A stretch of DNA of 64,000 nt from Azohydromonas caseinilytica (lineage in GTDB: Bacteria > Pseudomonadota > Gammaproteobacteria > Burkholderiales > Burkholderiaceae_C). Made by a program: the position numbers and the translations under genes. Below, piece after piece: positions 62,643-64,000 of the stretch. The stretch lies in NCBI RefSeq assembly GCF_012927045.1, contig NZ_JABBFW010000003.1, positions 124,001 through 188,000 on the forward strand, read 5' to 3'. Position 1 is the stretch's first letter. Each line of letters starts with the position of its first letter. Under the pieces are notes generated by a model. The model was given only the letters and a program-made list of their open reading frames with translations, searched no databases and was not told the origin of the DNA.

Positions 62643-63296
62643 TCAGGCTTCGCTCTTGAGGTTGGCGTCCACGCCCAGCTCGGAAGCCAGGCGCAGCACC
62701 AGCGCGCGCAGCTCCGCCACTTCGGCGCGCAGCGCGGCGATCTCGTCGGCACGTGCCGGCTTCGGCGCCGCCAGCTCCTCGGCGCTGGCCACGGGCAGCG
62801 CGGGCTCGCCGGTGAGCAGCTGCGCCCAGCGCGCCTCGCGCGCGCCCGGCGAGCGTGCCAGCCGTACCACGCGCGGCGGGTCCTTCTCGGCCAGCTCTTC
62901 CAGGAAGCCCTCGACCGACGAGGTGTCGGCGAAGCGGTGCAGCCGCTCGCTGTTGGCGCGCAGCTCGGCGGCGGTCTGCGGACCGCGCAGCAGCAGCGTG
63001 GTCAGCAGCGCCGCGGCCGCGCCGGGCACGCCCAGGCCGCGCGGGGCGTTGTGGTCGTAGCGCGTGACGCGCATGCCGCTGACCTCGTTGACCAGCGACA
63101 GCTCGCGCAGGCCCTCGATGGCCTCCAGCACGTCGGCCTCGGAGAGGCTCATCACCGGGTCGCGCGCGCTCTTCTGGTTGCAGCCCGCCACCAGCGCGTT
63201 GAGCGACAGCGGGTAGGTGTCCGGCACGGTGGCCTGCTTCTCCACCAGCACGGCCAGCACGCGCCCCTCGGCGGGCGTCAGGTCGCGCAGGGCCAT
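62643..63296 (-). CDS. yceH: YceH/DUF480 winged-helix protein
   Basis: A conserved proteobacterial protein of 217 residues made of two winged-helix domains; its function is unknown. Diagnostic blocks are LTPAEGRVLAVLVEKQATVP, YPLSLNALVAGCNQKSAR and LLRGPQTAAELRANSERLH. The C-terminal 35 residues form a heptad-like helix (IAALRAEVAELRALVLRLA), probably a coiled coil. Its ATG shares one base with the stop codon of the upstream SDR gene (TAATG), indicating translational coupling. Confidence 0.92.
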   Translation of the reverse strand: MALRDLTPAEGRVLAVLVEKQATVPDTYPLSLNALVAGCNQKSARDPVMSLSEADVLEAIEGLRELSLVNEVSGMRVTRYDHNAPRGLGVPGAAAALLTTLLLRGPQTAAELRANSERLHRFADTSSVEGFLEELAEKDPPRVVRLARSPGAREARWAQLLTGEPALPVASAEELAAPKPARADEIAALRAEVAELRALVLRLASELGVDANLKSEA

Positions 63297-64000
63297 TACC
63301 AGACTCCGAAGCCGTCGTCCGCCGCGACCACGGCGCCGTTGATGAAGTGGCTCTCGTTGGCGCAGAGCATCATCAGCACGGAATCCAGGTCCTGCGGGCG
63401 GCCGATGCGCTTGCGCGGCGTCATCTTCACCAGATCCTGCGCGGTGCTGTGCGTCCACTCGTGGTGGTTCTGCTCGGTGTCGATGTAGCCGGGGCAGATG
63501 GCATTGACGTTGATGCCGAAACCACCCCACTCCAGCGCCATGGCACGCGTCATGTAGATCAGCGCCGCCTTGCTCATGCCGAAGGCGCCGGACTCGGCCT
63601 GGATGCGCTGCGCGGCCATCGAGGAGATGTTGACGATGCGACCACCGGTGAAGGTGCCCGGCAGGGCGCCCTGTGCACGGCCGATCATGCGCTTGGCCAC
63701 CTCCTGCGCCATGAAGAAGGCCCCGCGCAGGTTGCACTTCATGACGTAGTCGTAGTCCTCGGGCGTGACCTCCAGCAGCTTCTGCTGCGCATTGACCCCG
63801 GCGTTGTTGACGAGGATGTCGATGGCGCCCATCTCCGTCTCGGCATGCGCCACGGCGGCGCGGATGCTGTCCGGATCGGTCACGTCCAGCCCCACCACGT
63901 GCGCGTCGCCGCCCTCGGCCTCGATCTCGGCGCGCAGCGTCTTGAGCTTCTCCACGCGGCGCGCCGAGAGCACCACGCCGGCGCCGGCCCGCGCCAGCAC
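63296..64000 (-). CDS. SDR-family oxidoreductase with Phe at the catalytic Tyr position, partial
   Basis: A short-chain dehydrogenase running off the right edge; the cofactor Gly motif lies outside. NNAG is present (ILVNNAGVNAQQ), as are the catalytic Asn (MKCNLRGAFF), Ser (RIVNISSMAAQ) and Lys. However, the YxxxK motif reads FGMSK: the codon at 63581-63583 (minus strand TTC) encodes Phe where Tyr is expected. The C-terminus INGAVVAADDGFGVW is intact, so the gene is not otherwise damaged. It is coupled to yceH by TAATG. It may be inactive, use a different acid, or have another role. Confidence 0.88.
   Translation of the reverse strand: MLARAGAGVVLSARRVEKLKTLRAEIEAEGGDAHVVGLDVTDPDSIRAAVAHAETEMGAIDILVNNAGVNAQQKLLEVTPEDYDYVMKCNLRGAFFMAQEVAKRMIGRAQGALPGTFTGGRIVNISSMAAQRIQAESGAFGMSKAALIYMTRAMALEWGGFGINVNAICPGYIDTEQNHHEWTHSTAQDLVKMTPRKRIGRPQDLDSVLMMLCANESHFINGAVVAADDGFGVW

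Overview
The window is a high-GC (roughly two-thirds G+C) chromosomal segment from a Burkholderiales betaproteobacterium, most like Comamonadaceae or a close relative. The evidence is a class I phaC-phaA-phaB operon with a separate phasin gene, a TauE-cysI-DUF934-cysH-cobA sulfur cluster, an E3 subunit carrying its own lipoyl domain, the earP plus Arg32-type EF-P pair, and several small families typical of that group. I see no rRNA, tRNA, CRISPR array, insertion sequence or phage gene. Almost everything is housekeeping or core metabolism, so the interesting material is mainly regulatory and lies between genes.

Layout: 1-7.9 kb purL (partial), map, glnD, mnmH and two small membrane proteins; 7.9-9.8 kb leuA with a possible leader peptide; 9.9-13.7 kb the polyhydroxybutyrate operon phaC-phaA-phaB (minus strand); 13.8-16.1 kb pgeF, maiA and a Nudix hydrolase; 16.2-22.5 kb the pyruvate dehydrogenase operon aceE-aceF-lpdA (minus), divergent from a PAS histidine kinase and FixJ-type regulator (22.7-25.9 kb); 25.9-33.7 kb folD, oligopeptidase A, an orphan Bug-type binding protein, a 2-hydroxyacid dehydrogenase, an ion antiporter and an HDAC-like amidohydrolase; 33.9-34.5 kb phasin; 34.7-41.8 kb a patatin lipoprotein, the sulfur assimilation operon, 7Fe ferredoxin and its reductase; 41.9-44.2 kb a TPP riboswitch and the TonB-dependent receptor it controls; 44.5-52.8 kb a secreted barrel protein, EamA exporter, pgsA, lipoprotein, uvrC, earP, efp, mnmC; 52.9-56.3 kb rpiA, pyrD and an unrecognised polytopic membrane protein in an A+T-richer patch; 56.7-60.1 kb divergent ggt and a lipoprotein-type cardiolipin synthase; 60.1-64 kb scoAB, a PAS-LuxR regulator, a thioesterase, yceH and a partial SDR.

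How the genes fit together: acetyl-CoA is made by PDH, stored as PHB through PhaA, PhaB and PhaC on phasin-coated granules, and acetoacetate can be reactivated by ScoAB. The sulfur operon reduces APS to sulfide, and CobA supplies the siroheme precursor needed by CysI. EarP rhamnosylates EF-P.

The strongest less-described observations are: (1) an unambiguous TPP riboswitch in front of a receptor that would otherwise be called a siderophore receptor, implying thiamin-type uptake; (2) about ten genes with a -10-like hexamer ending only 6-8 nt before the start codon, predicting leaderless or near-leaderless mRNAs; (3) a leaderless Leu-codon-bearing small ORF followed by a C-rich, G-poor stretch before leuA, suggesting Rho-type attenuation; (4) PhaR-type repeats bracketing the phasin promoter; (5) a three-half-site ATTAAGTAG operator between scoAB and a PAS-LuxR gene; (6) GCACT-type palindromes between PDH and a two-component system; (7) an SDR with the catalytic Tyr replaced by Phe.
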